Notes: a model not told the origin generated them from the sequence alone. Numbered from the stretch's first letter, positions 1 to 11,582 are shown. The stretch is 32,186 nucleotides of DNA from JAHWJX01 sp036386655 (GCA_036386655.1 DASVVG010000054.1:1-32186); one strand, 5' to 3'. Numbers and translations: made by a program.

Positions 1-369
1 CTCGCGGTCGGCATCGGCGTGAACCTCGCCTCCAGCCCGAGCGGTACGGACCGGCCCGCGACCCACCTCGGCGCGCACCTTCGCGGCGAGGTGGGAGCGG
101 CCCCGGCGCCTGAAGCGGCCCTCTCGGAACTGGCGCAGGCGTTCGACGCCTGGTGGGCCGTGTGGCGGCGGGAAGGCTTCGAACCGCTCCGCACCGCCTG
201 GACAGAGGCGGCCACCGGCCTCGGCGGCCCGTGCCTTGCACGGCTGGGTTCCGAGAGCGTGGAGGGGACCGCCGAGGCCTTGGAGGGCGACGGGGCCCTC
301 CGCCTGCGGCTCCCCGACGGCTCGGCCCGCCGGATCACGGCGGGCGACGTCTTTTTCGGCAACGGCTAG
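1..369 (+). CDS. birA: Biotin–[acetyl-CoA carboxylase] ligase, C-terminal part (cut by window edge)
   Basis: The reading frame is open from base 1 to a TAG at 367–369, so only about 122 C-terminal residues are visible. They begin with the GIGVNL core motif of biotin–protein ligases, part of the biotinyl-AMP binding site. An Ala-rich helical stretch follows, then a small beta-rich tail (about residues 75–122) that fits the C-terminal SH3-like BPL domain. The enzyme activates biotin with ATP and attaches it to the carrier lysine of carboxylases in the cytoplasm. It lies 9 bp before coaX, probably in the same transcript, giving a small cofactor cluster. Whether an N-terminal DNA-binding domain exists cannot be seen. 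The family call is secure from the motif and context. Confidence 0.88.
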   Translation, partial: LAVGIGVNLASSPSGTDRPATHLGAHLRGEVGAAPAPEAALSELAQAFDAWWAVWRREGFEPLRTAWTEAATGLGGPCLARLGSESVEGTAEALEGDGALRLRLPDGSARRITAGDVFFGNG

Positions 370-378
370 GCTCTACGG

Positions 379-1146
379 ATGCTTCTCGCGATCGAGCAGG
401 GGAACACCAACACGCTCTTCGCCGTGCACGACGGGCAGCGCTGGATCGCCCAGTGGCGCACGGCCACCGAAGCCGCCCGCACCGCCGACGAGTACGCCGT
501 GTGGCTGCACCAGCTGCTCGCCATGCAGGGCCTGCGGCTCGACAGCCTGACCGGCTGCATCATCTCGAGCGTGGTGCCGCAGTCGCTGTTCAACCTGCGC
601 AACCTCTCCCGCCGGTACCTCAAGGCCGACCCGCTGGTCGTCGGCGAGAACGCCGAGCTCGGCATCCCCGTCCGCATCGGCAAGCCGTCCGAAGCCGGCG
701 CCGACCGGCTGGTGAACGCCCTAGGCGGCTTCCTGGAGTACGGCGGCCCGCTGATCATCGTGGACTCGGGCACCGCCACCACCTTCGACGTGGTGGGCGA
801 GGACGGCGGCTTCGAGGGCGGGGTGATCGCACCCGGGGTGAACCTCTCCATGCAGGCGCTGCACGACGCGGCGGCGCGGCTCCCCCGCGTCGCCATCCGC
901 CGGCCGGACAAGGTGGTGGGCACCGACACCGTGGGCGCCATGCAGTCCGGCGTCTTCTGGGGCTATGTCGCGCTCATCGACGGGCTGATCGCGCGGATCA
1001 GGGCAGAGTACGCCCGTCCGATGACCGTGGTGGCGACAGGGGGGGTGGCGTCCCTATTTGAGGGAGCCACGACCGCGATCGACCGTTTCGATCCCGACCT
1101 GACCCTTCGTGGGCTCCTCGAGATATGGCGCCGCAACCGCGCCTGA
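379..1146 (+). CDS. coaX: Type III pantothenate kinase
   Basis: A 255-residue protein of the usual length for CoaX, which phosphorylates pantothenate in the first step of coenzyme A synthesis. The family's ASKHA-fold landmarks are visible: the phosphate motif EQGNTNT (residues 6–12), GADR (107–110) and DSGTATTFD (129–137). Most family members have Asp in the first motif (DxGNT); here it is Glu6, followed by Gln7. I believe close alphaproteobacterial relatives share this, so it need not mean loss of activity. The ATG at 379 is 9 bp after the birA stop, and the rnj start lies 7 bp after the coaX stop, so the three genes look co-transcribed. Type III kinases typically depend on a monovalent cation and are insensitive to CoA feedback. 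Confidence 0.93.
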   Translation: MLLAIEQGNTNTLFAVHDGQRWIAQWRTATEAARTADEYAVWLHQLLAMQGLRLDSLTGCIISSVVPQSLFNLRNLSRRYLKADPLVVGENAELGIPVRIGKPSEAGADRLVNALGGFLEYGGPLIIVDSGTATTFDVVGEDGGFEGGVIAPGVNLSMQALHDAAARLPRVAIRRPDKVVGTDTVGAMQSGVFWGYVALIDGLIARIRAEYARPMTVVATGGVASLFEGATTAIDRFDPDLTLRGLLEIWRRNRA

Positions 1147-1153
1147 GTAAGCA

Positions 1154-2830
1154 ATGAACCAACGAAACGACGACGAACTCGTCTTCCTGCCGCTCGGCGG
1201 CTCGGGCGAGATCGGAATGAACTTCAACCTTTACGGCTACGGTCCCCCGCATAAGCGGAAGTGGGTCGTGGTCGACATCGGCGTGACCTTCGGCGGCGCC
1301 TCGACCCCCGGCGTCGACATCATCATGCCGGACCCCGCCTATGCCGTGGAGCACGCCAAGGACATCCTCGGCATCGTGCTGACCCACGCCCACGAGGACC
1401 ACATCGGCGCCATCGGCTGGCTGTGGCCGATGCTCAAGGCGCCGATCTACGCCACGCCCTTCACCGCCTTCCTGGTGCGCGAGAAGCTGCGCGACGCCGG
1501 CGTCGAGGGCGTGACCATCCACGAGGTGCCGCTGGGCGGCTCGATCGACCTCGGCCCGTTCCACATCGACCTCGTCACGCTGACCCACTCCATCCCCGAG
1601 CCCAACGGGATGGCCATCAAGACGCCGCTGGGCACCATCCTCCACACCGGCGACTGGAAGATCGACCCGGACCCCGTGCTGGGCGCCAAGACCGACGTGG
1701 ACGCCCTGCGCCGCCTCGGCGACGAAGGCGTGCTGGCCATGGTCTGCGACTCCACCAACGTGTTCGTGGAGGGCGAGTCCGGCTCCGAAGCCGACGTCCG
1801 CGAGGCGCTCACCAAGCTGATCGCCGGCCTGAAGAACCGCGTCGCCGTCGCCTGCTTCGCGTCCAACGTGGCCCGCCTGGACAGCGCCGTGCACGCCGCG
1901 GAAGCGGCCGGCCGCCGCGTCTGCCTCGTCGGCCGCTCGATGCACCGGATGGTGGCCGCGTCCCGCTCCGTCGGCCTGCTGCAGGACGTCCGCGAGTTCA
2001 TCGACGAGAAGGACGCCAAGTCCTTCCCCGAGGACAAGCTCCTCTACATCTGCACCGGCAGCCAGGGCGAGGAGCGCGCCGCCCTTTCCCGCATCGCCGA
2101 GGGCAACCACCCGCACGTGAGCCTGGGGCAGGGGGATCATGTGATCTTCTCGTCGCGCCAGATCCCCGGCAACGAGCTCGCCATCGGCGCGCTGCAGAAC
2201 CGCCTCGCCGAGCGCGGGGTGCGCATCTACACCGAGCGCGACCACCCCGGCATTCACGTCTCCGGCCATCCGGCGCGCGAGGAGCTGCGCCAGATGTACC
2301 AGTGGGCCCGGCCGCAGATCGCGGTCCCCACCCACGGCGAGCGCCGCCACCTGCTGGAACACGTCGCCCTGGCCAAGGAGATGCAGGCGCCCCAGGCGCT
2401 CGCCCCCCGCAACGGCGACATGATCCGCCTCGCCCCCGGGCGCGCCGAGGTGATCGACGAGGTGCAGGCCGGCCGCCTCTACGTGGACGGCGGGGTGCTG
2501 ACCCCCGCCAACGGCGAGGCCCTGCGCGAGCGCCGCCACGCGGCCCACAACGGCGTGCTGATCGTCACCCTGGCCATGGACGACCGCGGCCGGCTGGTCG
2601 GCGACATGGACATCCGCTCGCTGGGGCTGCCCGGCGACAAGGCGACCCCCCTGGAGAGCTCGCTGGACGACCTAGCGGACGCCGTGGAGGAGGCCCTGCG
2701 CAAGCTCGACCGCTCCGTGAAGTCGGACGACCTGGCGCTGGAGCAGGCGCTCAACCGCACCCTGAAGAAGGCCTCCCAACGCATCTGGGACCGCCGCCCG
2801 ATGGTCGAGACGGTCGTTCTGCGGGTCTGA
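1154..2830 (+). CDS. rnj: Ribonuclease J (metallo-beta-lactamase / beta-CASP nuclease)
   Basis: A 558-residue protein with the full RNase J plan. The N-terminal metallo-beta-lactamase domain carries the zinc motif HAHEDH (H78, H80, D82, H83). A beta-CASP domain lies in the middle; the HVSGHPAREEL stretch is in the region where RNase J binds RNA ends. A C-terminal domain of about 100 residues follows. RNase J processes and degrades RNA as an endonuclease and 5'-3' exonuclease; in Alphaproteobacteria it works alongside RNase E and matures rRNA 5' ends. The start ATG at 1154 lies 7 bp after the coaX stop with a weak GAGTAAG ribosome site. Long open frames on the opposite strand are codon-bias artefacts. 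Confidence 0.95.
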   Translation: MNQRNDDELVFLPLGGSGEIGMNFNLYGYGPPHKRKWVVVDIGVTFGGASTPGVDIIMPDPAYAVEHAKDILGIVLTHAHEDHIGAIGWLWPMLKAPIYATPFTAFLVREKLRDAGVEGVTIHEVPLGGSIDLGPFHIDLVTLTHSIPEPNGMAIKTPLGTILHTGDWKIDPDPVLGAKTDVDALRRLGDEGVLAMVCDSTNVFVEGESGSEADVREALTKLIAGLKNRVAVACFASNVARLDSAVHAAEAAGRRVCLVGRSMHRMVAASRSVGLLQDVREFIDEKDAKSFPEDKLLYICTGSQGEERAALSRIAEGNHPHVSLGQGDHVIFSSRQIPGNELAIGALQNRLAERGVRIYTERDHPGIHVSGHPAREELRQMYQWARPQIAVPTHGERRHLLEHVALAKEMQAPQALAPRNGDMIRLAPGRAEVIDEVQAGRLYVDGGVLTPANGEALRERRHAAHNGVLIVTLAMDDRGRLVGDMDIRSLGLPGDKATPLESSLDDLADAVEEALRKLDRSVKSDDLALEQALNRTLKKASQRIWDRRPMVETVVLRV

Positions 2831-2837
2831 ATATTGC

Positions 2838-2843
2838 TATACT
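2838..2843 (+). promoter_or_regulatory. Possible -10 element (TATACT) before the small secreted-protein gene
   Basis: The 61-bp gap after rnj holds an A+T-rich patch with TATACT, one mismatch from the sigma-70 -10 consensus, about 49 bp before the start codon at 2892. No good -35 hexamer is seen 16–18 bp upstream (that sequence is the end of rnj), so this is only a weak promoter candidate. Confidence 0.3.
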
Positions 2844-2891
2844 GTAATCCTGCGTCGCCGGTGGGGGCGGCGGGGAAGACAGGGGGCGCCC

Positions 2892-3335
2892 ATGGAGGTG
2901 CGGTTCGTTTTCGCGTGCGCGGCGGCGGCCGCGTTGCTGGCGGGGGCCGTGCAGGCCCAGACCAAGGCCGAAAAGGCCGACGGCATCGTCAAGGACCTCT
3001 ACGTCGAGTGGACGGCGGCGGACCTCGATCCTGAGAAGTACTTCGTCAAGGACGTGGCCGAGGCGCTGAAGCCCAAGCCGATCGACTTCGACTACCGCTT
3101 CGACACGAAGTCGACCGACATCGGGGCCGTGGACTTCGCCTCCGAGCAGGTGGCCGACGCCAGCGGTCGGATCCGCGCCGACTTCATGGTCGGCAAGAAG
3201 AAGTCGAAGGTCCTCTACACCGTCTGCAAGCGCGAGGACGGAACCTGGCGGGTCAAGGACGCGGCCGTTCCGGGCAAATGGACGTTGCGCGACCTGCTCA
3301 AGCTGCCGGCGGCGGACAGCGTCGCGGGCTGCTGA
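2892..3335 (+). CDS. Small secreted protein of unknown function
   Basis: A 147-residue protein with a clear Sec signal peptide: a short basic start, a hydrophobic Ala/Leu/Val core (about residues 6–20), and an AQA-like cleavage site near residue 22. The mature part of about 125 residues is mixed alpha/beta, rich in Lys and Asp, with a YRFDTKSTDIG segment and a GTWRVKDA segment. The latter resembles the last strand of NTF2-like or DUF3828-type periplasmic proteins; I cannot confirm a family. It has one internal Cys in YTVCKRED and a Cys as the last residue, a possible disulfide in the periplasm. The start ATG is preceded by AGGGGGC. The stop is three bases before a strong hairpin leading to the epimerase gene. 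Confidence 0.75.
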   Translation: MEVRFVFACAAAAALLAGAVQAQTKAEKADGIVKDLYVEWTAADLDPEKYFVKDVAEALKPKPIDFDYRFDTKSTDIGAVDFASEQVADASGRIRADFMVGKKKSKVLYTVCKREDGTWRVKDAAVPGKWTLRDLLKLPAADSVAGC

Positions 3336-3337
3336 TA

Positions 3338-3365
3338 AAGGCTCTCCCGCGTCCGGGAGAGCCTT
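3338..3365 (+). promoter_or_regulatory. 12-bp perfect hairpin immediately before the mce start codon
   Basis: AAGGCTCTCCCG (3338–3349) pairs perfectly with CGGGAGAGCCTT (3354–3365) around a 4-base loop. The right arm contains GGGAGAG, the only Shine-Dalgarno-like sequence for the ATG at 3367, so the ribosome site is buried in the stem. No T-tract follows, so it is a poor terminator. With the upstream stop at 3333–3335, it looks like a translational-coupling or attenuation element. Confidence 0.6.
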
Positions 3366-3366
3366 C

Positions 3367-3804
3367 ATGATCGGCAGACTGAACCACGTCGGCGTCGCCA
3401 CCCCCTCGATCGAGGACAGCGTGCGGCTTTACCGCGAGGTGTTCGGCGCCACCCGCATCGGCGAGCGCTTCGCCCTGCCGGAGCAGGGGGTGTGGGTCTG
3501 CTTCGTCGACCTGCCCAACTCCCAGATCGAACTGATCGAGCCCTACGGCGACGCCTCTCCGCTGAAGGGCTTCCTCGAGAAGAACCCCAAGGGCGGCCAG
3601 CACCACGTCTGCTTCGAGGTCGAGGACATCGTCGCCGCCCGCGACGACATGCGGGCGAAGGGCGCCACGGTGCTCGGGACCGGCGAGCCCCGGATCGGGG
3701 CCCACGGCACGCCGGTCATCTTCCTGCACCCGAAGGGGACGGGCGGCGTGCTGGTGGAGCTGATGGAGACGCCCCGTTCTTCGGCAGGTGCGGGCGCCCA
3801 CTGA
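3367..3804 (+). CDS. mce: Methylmalonyl-CoA epimerase (VOC superfamily)
   Basis: A 145-residue protein made of paired VOC (glyoxalase-like) beta-alpha-beta modules. Family-typical metal ligands and surroundings are visible: LNHVGVA near the start (His6), QIELIEP (about 57–63), HHVCFEV (about 79–85) and LVELME near the end. The enzyme interconverts the R and S forms of methylmalonyl-CoA, linking propionyl-CoA carboxylation to methylmalonyl-CoA mutase and succinyl-CoA. The start ATG directly follows a hairpin that hides its ribosome site, so translation probably depends on ribosomes arriving from the gene upstream. Its stop overlaps the next start (TGATG). It could be another VOC enzyme, but length, motifs and alphaproteobacterial neighbourhood favour the epimerase. 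Confidence 0.88.
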   Translation: MIGRLNHVGVATPSIEDSVRLYREVFGATRIGERFALPEQGVWVCFVDLPNSQIELIEPYGDASPLKGFLEKNPKGGQHHVCFEVEDIVAARDDMRAKGATVLGTGEPRIGAHGTPVIFLHPKGTGGVLVELMETPRSSAGAGAH

Positions 3805-4061
3805 TGCAGCTCGGCGTCGGCACCCTGATCGCCATCTACCTGGTCTGCTGGTGGGTGGTGCTGTTCGCCGTGCTGCCGCTGGGCGCGCGGAGCCACCACG
3901 AGGCCGGCATCGACCTGAAGGACGGCGGCGACCCCGGCGCGCCGGTCGTGCACAACCTGAAGCGCAAGGTGGTCACCACCACCTGGGTGGCGGCGATCGT
4001 CTGGCTGGCCGTGGTGGTCGCGGCGGAGATCGCCCTGCGGGGTTGGGCGGCGGAAGCTTAG
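3804..4061 (+). CDS. DUF1467 small inner-membrane protein
   Basis: An 85-residue protein with two hydrophobic segments: about residues 5–28 (rich in Trp, Val and Leu, ending at PLGARS) and about 58–78. They are joined by a polar loop with the pattern HHEAGIDLKDGGDPGAPV and a basic NLKRKV stretch. This is the arrangement of the DUF1467 family, found next to mce and proS in Alphaproteobacteria; its function is unknown. The ATG shares its A with the mce stop codon (TGATG), so the two are translationally coupled. Basic residues flank the second segment, suggesting both ends lie on the same side of the membrane. The context gives no firm role. Confidence 0.8.
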   Translation: MQLGVGTLIAIYLVCWWVVLFAVLPLGARSHHEAGIDLKDGGDPGAPVVHNLKRKVVTTTWVAAIVWLAVVVAAEIALRGWAAEA

Positions 4062-4090
4062 TTGCGCTGCGGCGACGGCTGGCGATAGAC
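4062..4090 (+). promoter_or_regulatory. Weak candidate promoter for proS
   Basis: The 58-bp gap before proS contains TTGCGC (4062–4067) and, 16–17 bases later, GATAGAC (4084–4090), loosely like a sigma-70 promoter. Matches to consensus are poor, so this is only a pointer to where a proS promoter could lie. Confidence 0.2.
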
Positions 4091-4119
4091 AGGCGCCTCC
4101 CGCTCCCGAAGGACCGTTG

Positions 4120-5436
4120 ATGCGCCTCTCGCGCTACTTCCTGCCGACCCTGAAGGAGGTCCCGTCCGAGGCGCAGATCGTCTCCCATCGGCTGATGCTC
4201 CGCGCGGGCATGATCCGGCAGGAGGCCGCGGGCATCTACGCCTGGCTGCCGCTCGGCTGGCGGGTGCTGAAGAAGGTCGAGCAGATCGTCCGCGAGGAGA
4301 TGGATCGCGCCGGCGGGGTCGAGCTGCTGATGCCGACGCTCCAGCTGGCGGACCTCTGGCGCGAGAGCGGGCGCTATGACGACTACGGCCAGGAGATGCT
4401 GCGCATCCGCGACCGGCATGATCGCGAGATGCTCTACGGGCCCACCAACGAGGAGATGATCACCGAGATCTTCCGGGCCTCGGTGCGCTCGTACAAGGAC
4501 CTGCCCAAGAACCTCTACCACATCCAGTGGAAGTTCCGGGACGAGCAGCGGCCGCGCTTCGGCGTGATGCGCGGACGCGAGTTCCTGATGAAGGACGCCT
4601 ACACCTTCGACGTCGACGAGCCCGCGGCGCGGCGAGCCTACGCCCGCATGTTCGCGGCCTACCTGAACCTGTTCGCGCGGATGGGCCTCAAGGCGGTACC
4701 GATGCGCGCCGACACCGGCCCGATCGGCGGCGACCTCAGCCACGAGTTCATCGTGCTGGCCGACACCGGCGAGAGCCAGGTGTTCTGCCACCGCGACCTG
4801 GTGGAGATGCCGGCGCCGGGGCCGGACCTCGACTGGGAGGGCGACCTCCAGCACGTGGTGGACAGCCGCACCCGGCCCTACGCCGCCACCGAGGAGATGC
4901 ACGACGAGGCCGCCTTCGCCGCGATCCCGGAGGACCAGCGGCTGTCGGCGCGCGGCATCGAGGTCGGCCACATTTTCTACTTCGGCGAGAAGTACTCGCG
5001 CCCTATGAAGGCCGTGGTCGCGGGCCCGGACGGGCAGGAGAAACCGGTGCACATGGGCAGCCACGGCGTGGGCGTGTCCCGCCTCGTGGGAGCGATCATC
5101 GAGGCCAGCCACGACGACGCGGGCATCGTGTGGCCGGAGGCGGTGGCGCCGTTCCACGTCGGGCTGGTGAACCTCAGGCCCGGCGACGCCGCCTGCGACG
5201 CCGCGTGCCAGGAAGCGTACGAGACGCTGAAGAGGGCCGGGCGGGACGTGCTCTATGACGACACCGCCGAGCGGCCGGGCGCCAAGTTTGCAGCCATGGA
5301 TCTGATCGGGCTGCCCTGGCAGCTGATCGTCGGCCCCAAGGGGCTCGGGGAGGGGACCGTGGAGATCAAGCGCCGGGCAGGCGGCGAGCGCCACAGCGCC
5401 TCGCTCGAGTCCGTACTCAGCGGGTTGACCTCTTGA
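4120..5436 (+). CDS. proS: Prolyl-tRNA synthetase, short alphaproteobacterial form
   Basis: A 438-residue class II aminoacyl-tRNA synthetase that charges tRNA-Pro with proline. Motif 2 is visible as FRDEQRPRFGVMRGREF (about 138–154) and motif 3 as GSHGVGVSRLVGAI (about 313–326), followed by a C-terminal anticodon-binding domain. Typical bacterial ProS is about 570 residues with an editing insertion between motifs 2 and 3. That insertion is absent here, as in other Alphaproteobacteria, which use free-standing deacylases to clear Ala-tRNA-Pro. The ATG at 4120 is preferred over the TTG one codon earlier because AAGGA is well spaced before it. The stop overlaps the TTG start of the next gene. Confidence 0.95.
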   Translation: MRLSRYFLPTLKEVPSEAQIVSHRLMLRAGMIRQEAAGIYAWLPLGWRVLKKVEQIVREEMDRAGGVELLMPTLQLADLWRESGRYDDYGQEMLRIRDRHDREMLYGPTNEEMITEIFRASVRSYKDLPKNLYHIQWKFRDEQRPRFGVMRGREFLMKDAYTFDVDEPAARRAYARMFAAYLNLFARMGLKAVPMRADTGPIGGDLSHEFIVLADTGESQVFCHRDLVEMPAPGPDLDWEGDLQHVVDSRTRPYAATEEMHDEAAFAAIPEDQRLSARGIEVGHIFYFGEKYSRPMKAVVAGPDGQEKPVHMGSHGVGVSRLVGAIIEASHDDAGIVWPEAVAPFHVGLVNLRPGDAACDAACQEAYETLKRAGRDVLYDDTAERPGAKFAAMDLIGLPWQLIVGPKGLGEGTVEIKRRAGGERHSASLESVLSGLTS

Positions 5437-6708
5437 GCGCCACCGCAGCCGGGGCAGGGCCCTTCTCGGCCTGGGAGCGCTCGCTCGCGGGGCGCTACCT
5501 GCGCGCCAAGCGAAACCAGGGCGGCGTCGCCCTGATCTCGCTGATCTCGTTCATCGGCATCACGCTGGCGGTGGCCGTGCTGATCATCGTGATGAGCGTG
5601 ATGAACGGCTTCCGCTCGACCCTGCTCGACCGCATCCTCGGCTTCGGCGGCCACGCCTTCGTCACCGGCCCCGTGCTCGACCCGATCCAGCGAACCACCG
5701 CGCTCACCCGCATCCGCGCTCTCCAGGGCGTGGCACAGGCCTACCCGACGGTGCAGTCGTTCGCCGTGGCGAACGTCCAAAGCAACATGGTCCCGGTCGT
5801 GGTGCGGGGCCTGACGCCCCCGGACGTACGGGCGACCGAGATCATCGCTGACAACATCAAGCAGGGGTCGCTCGAGGGATTCGGCGAAGGCGAGTACGGC
5901 GGCGAGCTGATCCTCATCGGCTCGGGCGTGGCGACGGCGTTGGGGCTGAGCGCCGGCGACCCGCTCGAGCTGATCTCGCCCTCCGGCAACGCCGGCCCCT
6001 TCGGCTCGCAGCCTATGGGCAAGGTCTACACCGTCGGCGGCGTGTTCCAGGTCGGGATGAGTGAGTTTGACCAGGGTTTCGTCTACATGCCGTTGCAGCA
6101 GGCGCAGCTGTTCTTCGCGCGCGAGACGGGCGTAGACTCGATTGAGATCAAGCTCGACAACCCGGACCGGATCGACCAGATGCGGCCGCTGCTCGAGCGG
6201 GCGGCGGGGCCGAGCGCCATAGTCGCGGACTGGCGCGATGCCAACCGCTCCTACTTCGGCGCGCTCGAGGTCGAGCGGAACGTGATGCGCCTCATCCTGA
6301 TGCTGATCGTGGCCATCGCGGCCATGAACATCATCTCGGGCCTGGTCATGCTGGTGAAGAACAAGGGCCGGGACGTCGCGGTCCTGCGCACCATCGGGGC
6401 CAGCCAGGGCTCGATCACCCGCATCTTCTTCATGTCCGGAGCCGCGGTCGGGCTGGCCGGCACTATCGCCGGTCTGCTCATCGGTGTGCTGGTCTGCACC
6501 TTTATCGGCGAGATCCAGGCCGGCGTGGAGTGGCTCACCGGCGCGGAGGTGTTCTCGTCCGACGTCTACTTCCTCGACCGCCTGCCGGCGAAGATCGAGT
6601 GGGTCGAGGTGATCATCGTCACCAGCTGGGCGCTGCTGGCCTCGTGCCTGGCGACGTTGCCGCCGGCGCTCCGCGCCGCGAAGCTCGATCCGGTGGAGGC
6701 GCTCCGCT

Positions 6709-6716
<8 letters not shown>
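5433..6716 (+). CDS. lolC: Lipoprotein-releasing ABC transporter permease, LolC/LolE family
   Basis: A 427-residue permease with the MacB/LolCE plan: one transmembrane helix near residues 33–58, a large periplasmic domain of about 220 residues, then three helices (about 284–310, 328–352 and 392–415). The coupling region RDVAVLRTIGAS contacts the LolD ATPase. With LolD it extracts mature lipoproteins from the inner membrane and passes them to LolA for delivery to the outer membrane. The TTG start at 5433 overlaps the proS stop (TTGA), and the end overlaps lolD by 8 bp. Only one LolC/E-type gene is present, so the permease may work as a homodimer (sometimes called LolF) rather than a LolC–LolE pair. 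Confidence 0.92.
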
Positions 6717-7400
<684 letters not shown>

Positions 7401-7404
<4 letters not shown>

Positions 7405-7429
7405 CAGGCGGGTGGCTCCGTGCGAGAAC
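7401..7429 (+). promoter_or_regulatory. sidA promoter (TTGACA-N17-GAGAAC)
   Basis: A perfect -35 hexamer TTGACA at 7401–7406 overlaps the lolD stop codon. Exactly 17 bases later comes GAGAAC (7424–7429), three of six matches to TATAAT and the first half-site of the LexA box. The same layout is found at lexA in this window. Predicted transcription would start near 7436, about 20 bases before the start codon. Confidence 0.65.
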
Positions 7430-7440
7430 AAAGCAGGAAC
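7426..7440 (+). promoter_or_regulatory. LexA operator (alphaproteobacterial SOS box)
   Basis: GAAC-AAAGCAG-GAAC is a perfect match, read on the opposite strand, to the alphaproteobacterial LexA box GTTC-N7-GTTC. It overlaps the -10 region and predicted start of transcription, and ends 16 bp before the ATG of the 29-codon gene. LexA bound here would block the promoter until DNA damage triggers LexA self-cleavage. Confidence 0.85.
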
Positions 7441-7456
7441 AGCTAGGGGGCTGAGG

Positions 7457-7546
7457 ATGCCGGTTCTGGTACGCGAGACGTTGGCGTTCGCTTCGGTCAG
7501 CGGCTTCGTCTGGACCGTCTTCCAGGTAGCGACGCTGGTCGGCTGA
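7457..7546 (+). CDS. sidA: SidA-like SOS-induced cell-division inhibitor (29-residue membrane peptide)
   Basis: The ATG at 7457 opens a 29-codon frame ending in TGA at 7544–7546. A strong AGGGGG ribosome site (7445–7450) sits 6 bases before the start. The peptide begins MPVLVRETLAF and is then one hydrophobic helix (about residues 8–28: Phe, Val, Trp, Ala, Leu), with only Arg6, Glu7 and Gln22 as strongly polar residues, so it should span the inner membrane. In Caulobacter crescentus, SidA is a LexA-controlled 29-residue inner-membrane protein that stops division after DNA damage through the divisome proteins FtsW and FtsN, and as I recall its gene lies next to dnaE. Length, topology, SOS box and position all match. 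I could not align it to known SidA, so orthology is inferred from context. Confidence 0.85.
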   Translation: MPVLVRETLAFASVSGFVWTVFQVATLVG

Positions 7547-7547
7547 G

Positions 7548-7592
7548 TGGCCGATTTGGCCGATCGGCCAACTTTTTCGGCCAAATCGGCCA
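7548..7592 (+). terminator. Rho-independent terminator after sidA, inside a larger inverted repeat
   Basis: TTGGCC-GATC-GGCCAA (7556–7571) forms a hairpin followed by CTTTTT (7572–7577), a rho-independent terminator two short steps after the sidA stop. The same sequence is part of a longer perfect 16-bp inverted repeat: 7548–7563 pairs with 7577–7592 around a 13-base loop. The two folds exclude each other. The short one should end sidA transcripts before dnaE; the long one would hide the U-tract in its loop. Confidence 0.7.
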
Positions 7593-7671
7593 ACCGGAGC
7601 AGGCCGGGGGCCGCGGTCCACAGCTAGTTCGCCGCACCCGCTTGCGAGTCGGGGCCCGAGACGGTCACACC

Positions 7672-11123
<3,452 letters not shown>

Positions 11124-11124
<1 letters not shown>

Positions 11125-11483
11125 TGGTAGAGGCGGAGAGGCGAACCGGCGGCTGCCACTGCGCGGCGGTGCGCTACGAGGCGGCGGCGGACCTGGCCCC
11201 GGTGATCGAGTGCAACTGCTCCCACTGTTCGGCCAAGGGGTTCCTGCTGAGCTTCATCCCGGAGGACCAGTTCACGCTGCTGCAGGGCGAGGATCGACTG
11301 ACCGAGTACCTGTTCAACCAGCACAAGATCCGGCACCTGTTCTGCCCCAGCTGCGGGGTGCAGGCGTTCGCGCGCGGCGAGCGCCCGGACGGCGGCCGGA
11401 TGGTCGCCCTGAATGTGCGCGCTATGGACGGCGTGGACCTCGCCGCCCTCCAGGCGACGCCGGTGGACGGCCGAAGCTTCTAG
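11124..11483 (+). CDS. GFA/CENP-V family zinc protein
   Basis: A 119-residue protein with the zinc-binding cysteine pattern of the GFA (glutathione-dependent formaldehyde-activating enzyme-like) fold: C11 and C13 in GGCHC, C30, C32 and C35 in CNCSHC, and C74 and C77 in FCPSCG. Most family members have no established substrate; some bind glutathione adducts, but formaldehyde chemistry should not be assumed here. The ATG shares a base with the dnaE stop (TGATG), so it is translated in step with the polymerase. That may be only a side effect of gene packing. It is followed by the rpsB promoter region. Confidence 0.85.
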
Positions 11484-11497
11484 GCCGCCCGAAGCCC

Positions 11498-11526
11498 TTG
11501 AGTTTTCGGCGGTTCGCGACTATGTG
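11498..11526 (+). promoter_or_regulatory. Candidate sigma-70 promoter of rpsB–tsf
   Basis: TTGAGT (11498–11503) and TATGTG (11521–11526) are spaced by exactly 17 bases and lie in the only sizeable gap before rpsB. This would give a leader of roughly 115 bases. Each hexamer has four matches to consensus. Placement and spacing support a housekeeping promoter for the ribosomal protein operon. Confidence 0.55.
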
Positions 11527-11556
11527 ACCGGCCATCTCACACGCAGACGTACGGCG

Positions 11557-11582
11557 GCGCGGGGCTCAACTCCCGCGCTTTT
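11557..11582 (+). terminator. Hairpin plus TTTT in the rpsB leader (possible attenuator)
   Basis: GCGCGGG (11557–11563) pairs with CCCGCGC (11572–11578) around an 8-base loop and is followed by TTTT. It lies downstream of the candidate rpsB promoter, so it may act as an attenuator in the S2 leader. Alternatively it terminates transcripts from dnaE and the GFA gene. Confidence 0.5.

Noticed and set aside
998..2548. 516-codon - strand frame over RNase J
   Set aside because: Shadow of rnj; no start context or family motif.
7646..7650. GANTC (CcrM methylation) sites upstream of dnaE, pyrH (13583) and uppS (14958)
   Set aside because: They suggest cell-cycle methylation control, but GANTC also occurs within coding sequence in this window, so no enrichment can be claimed without counting.
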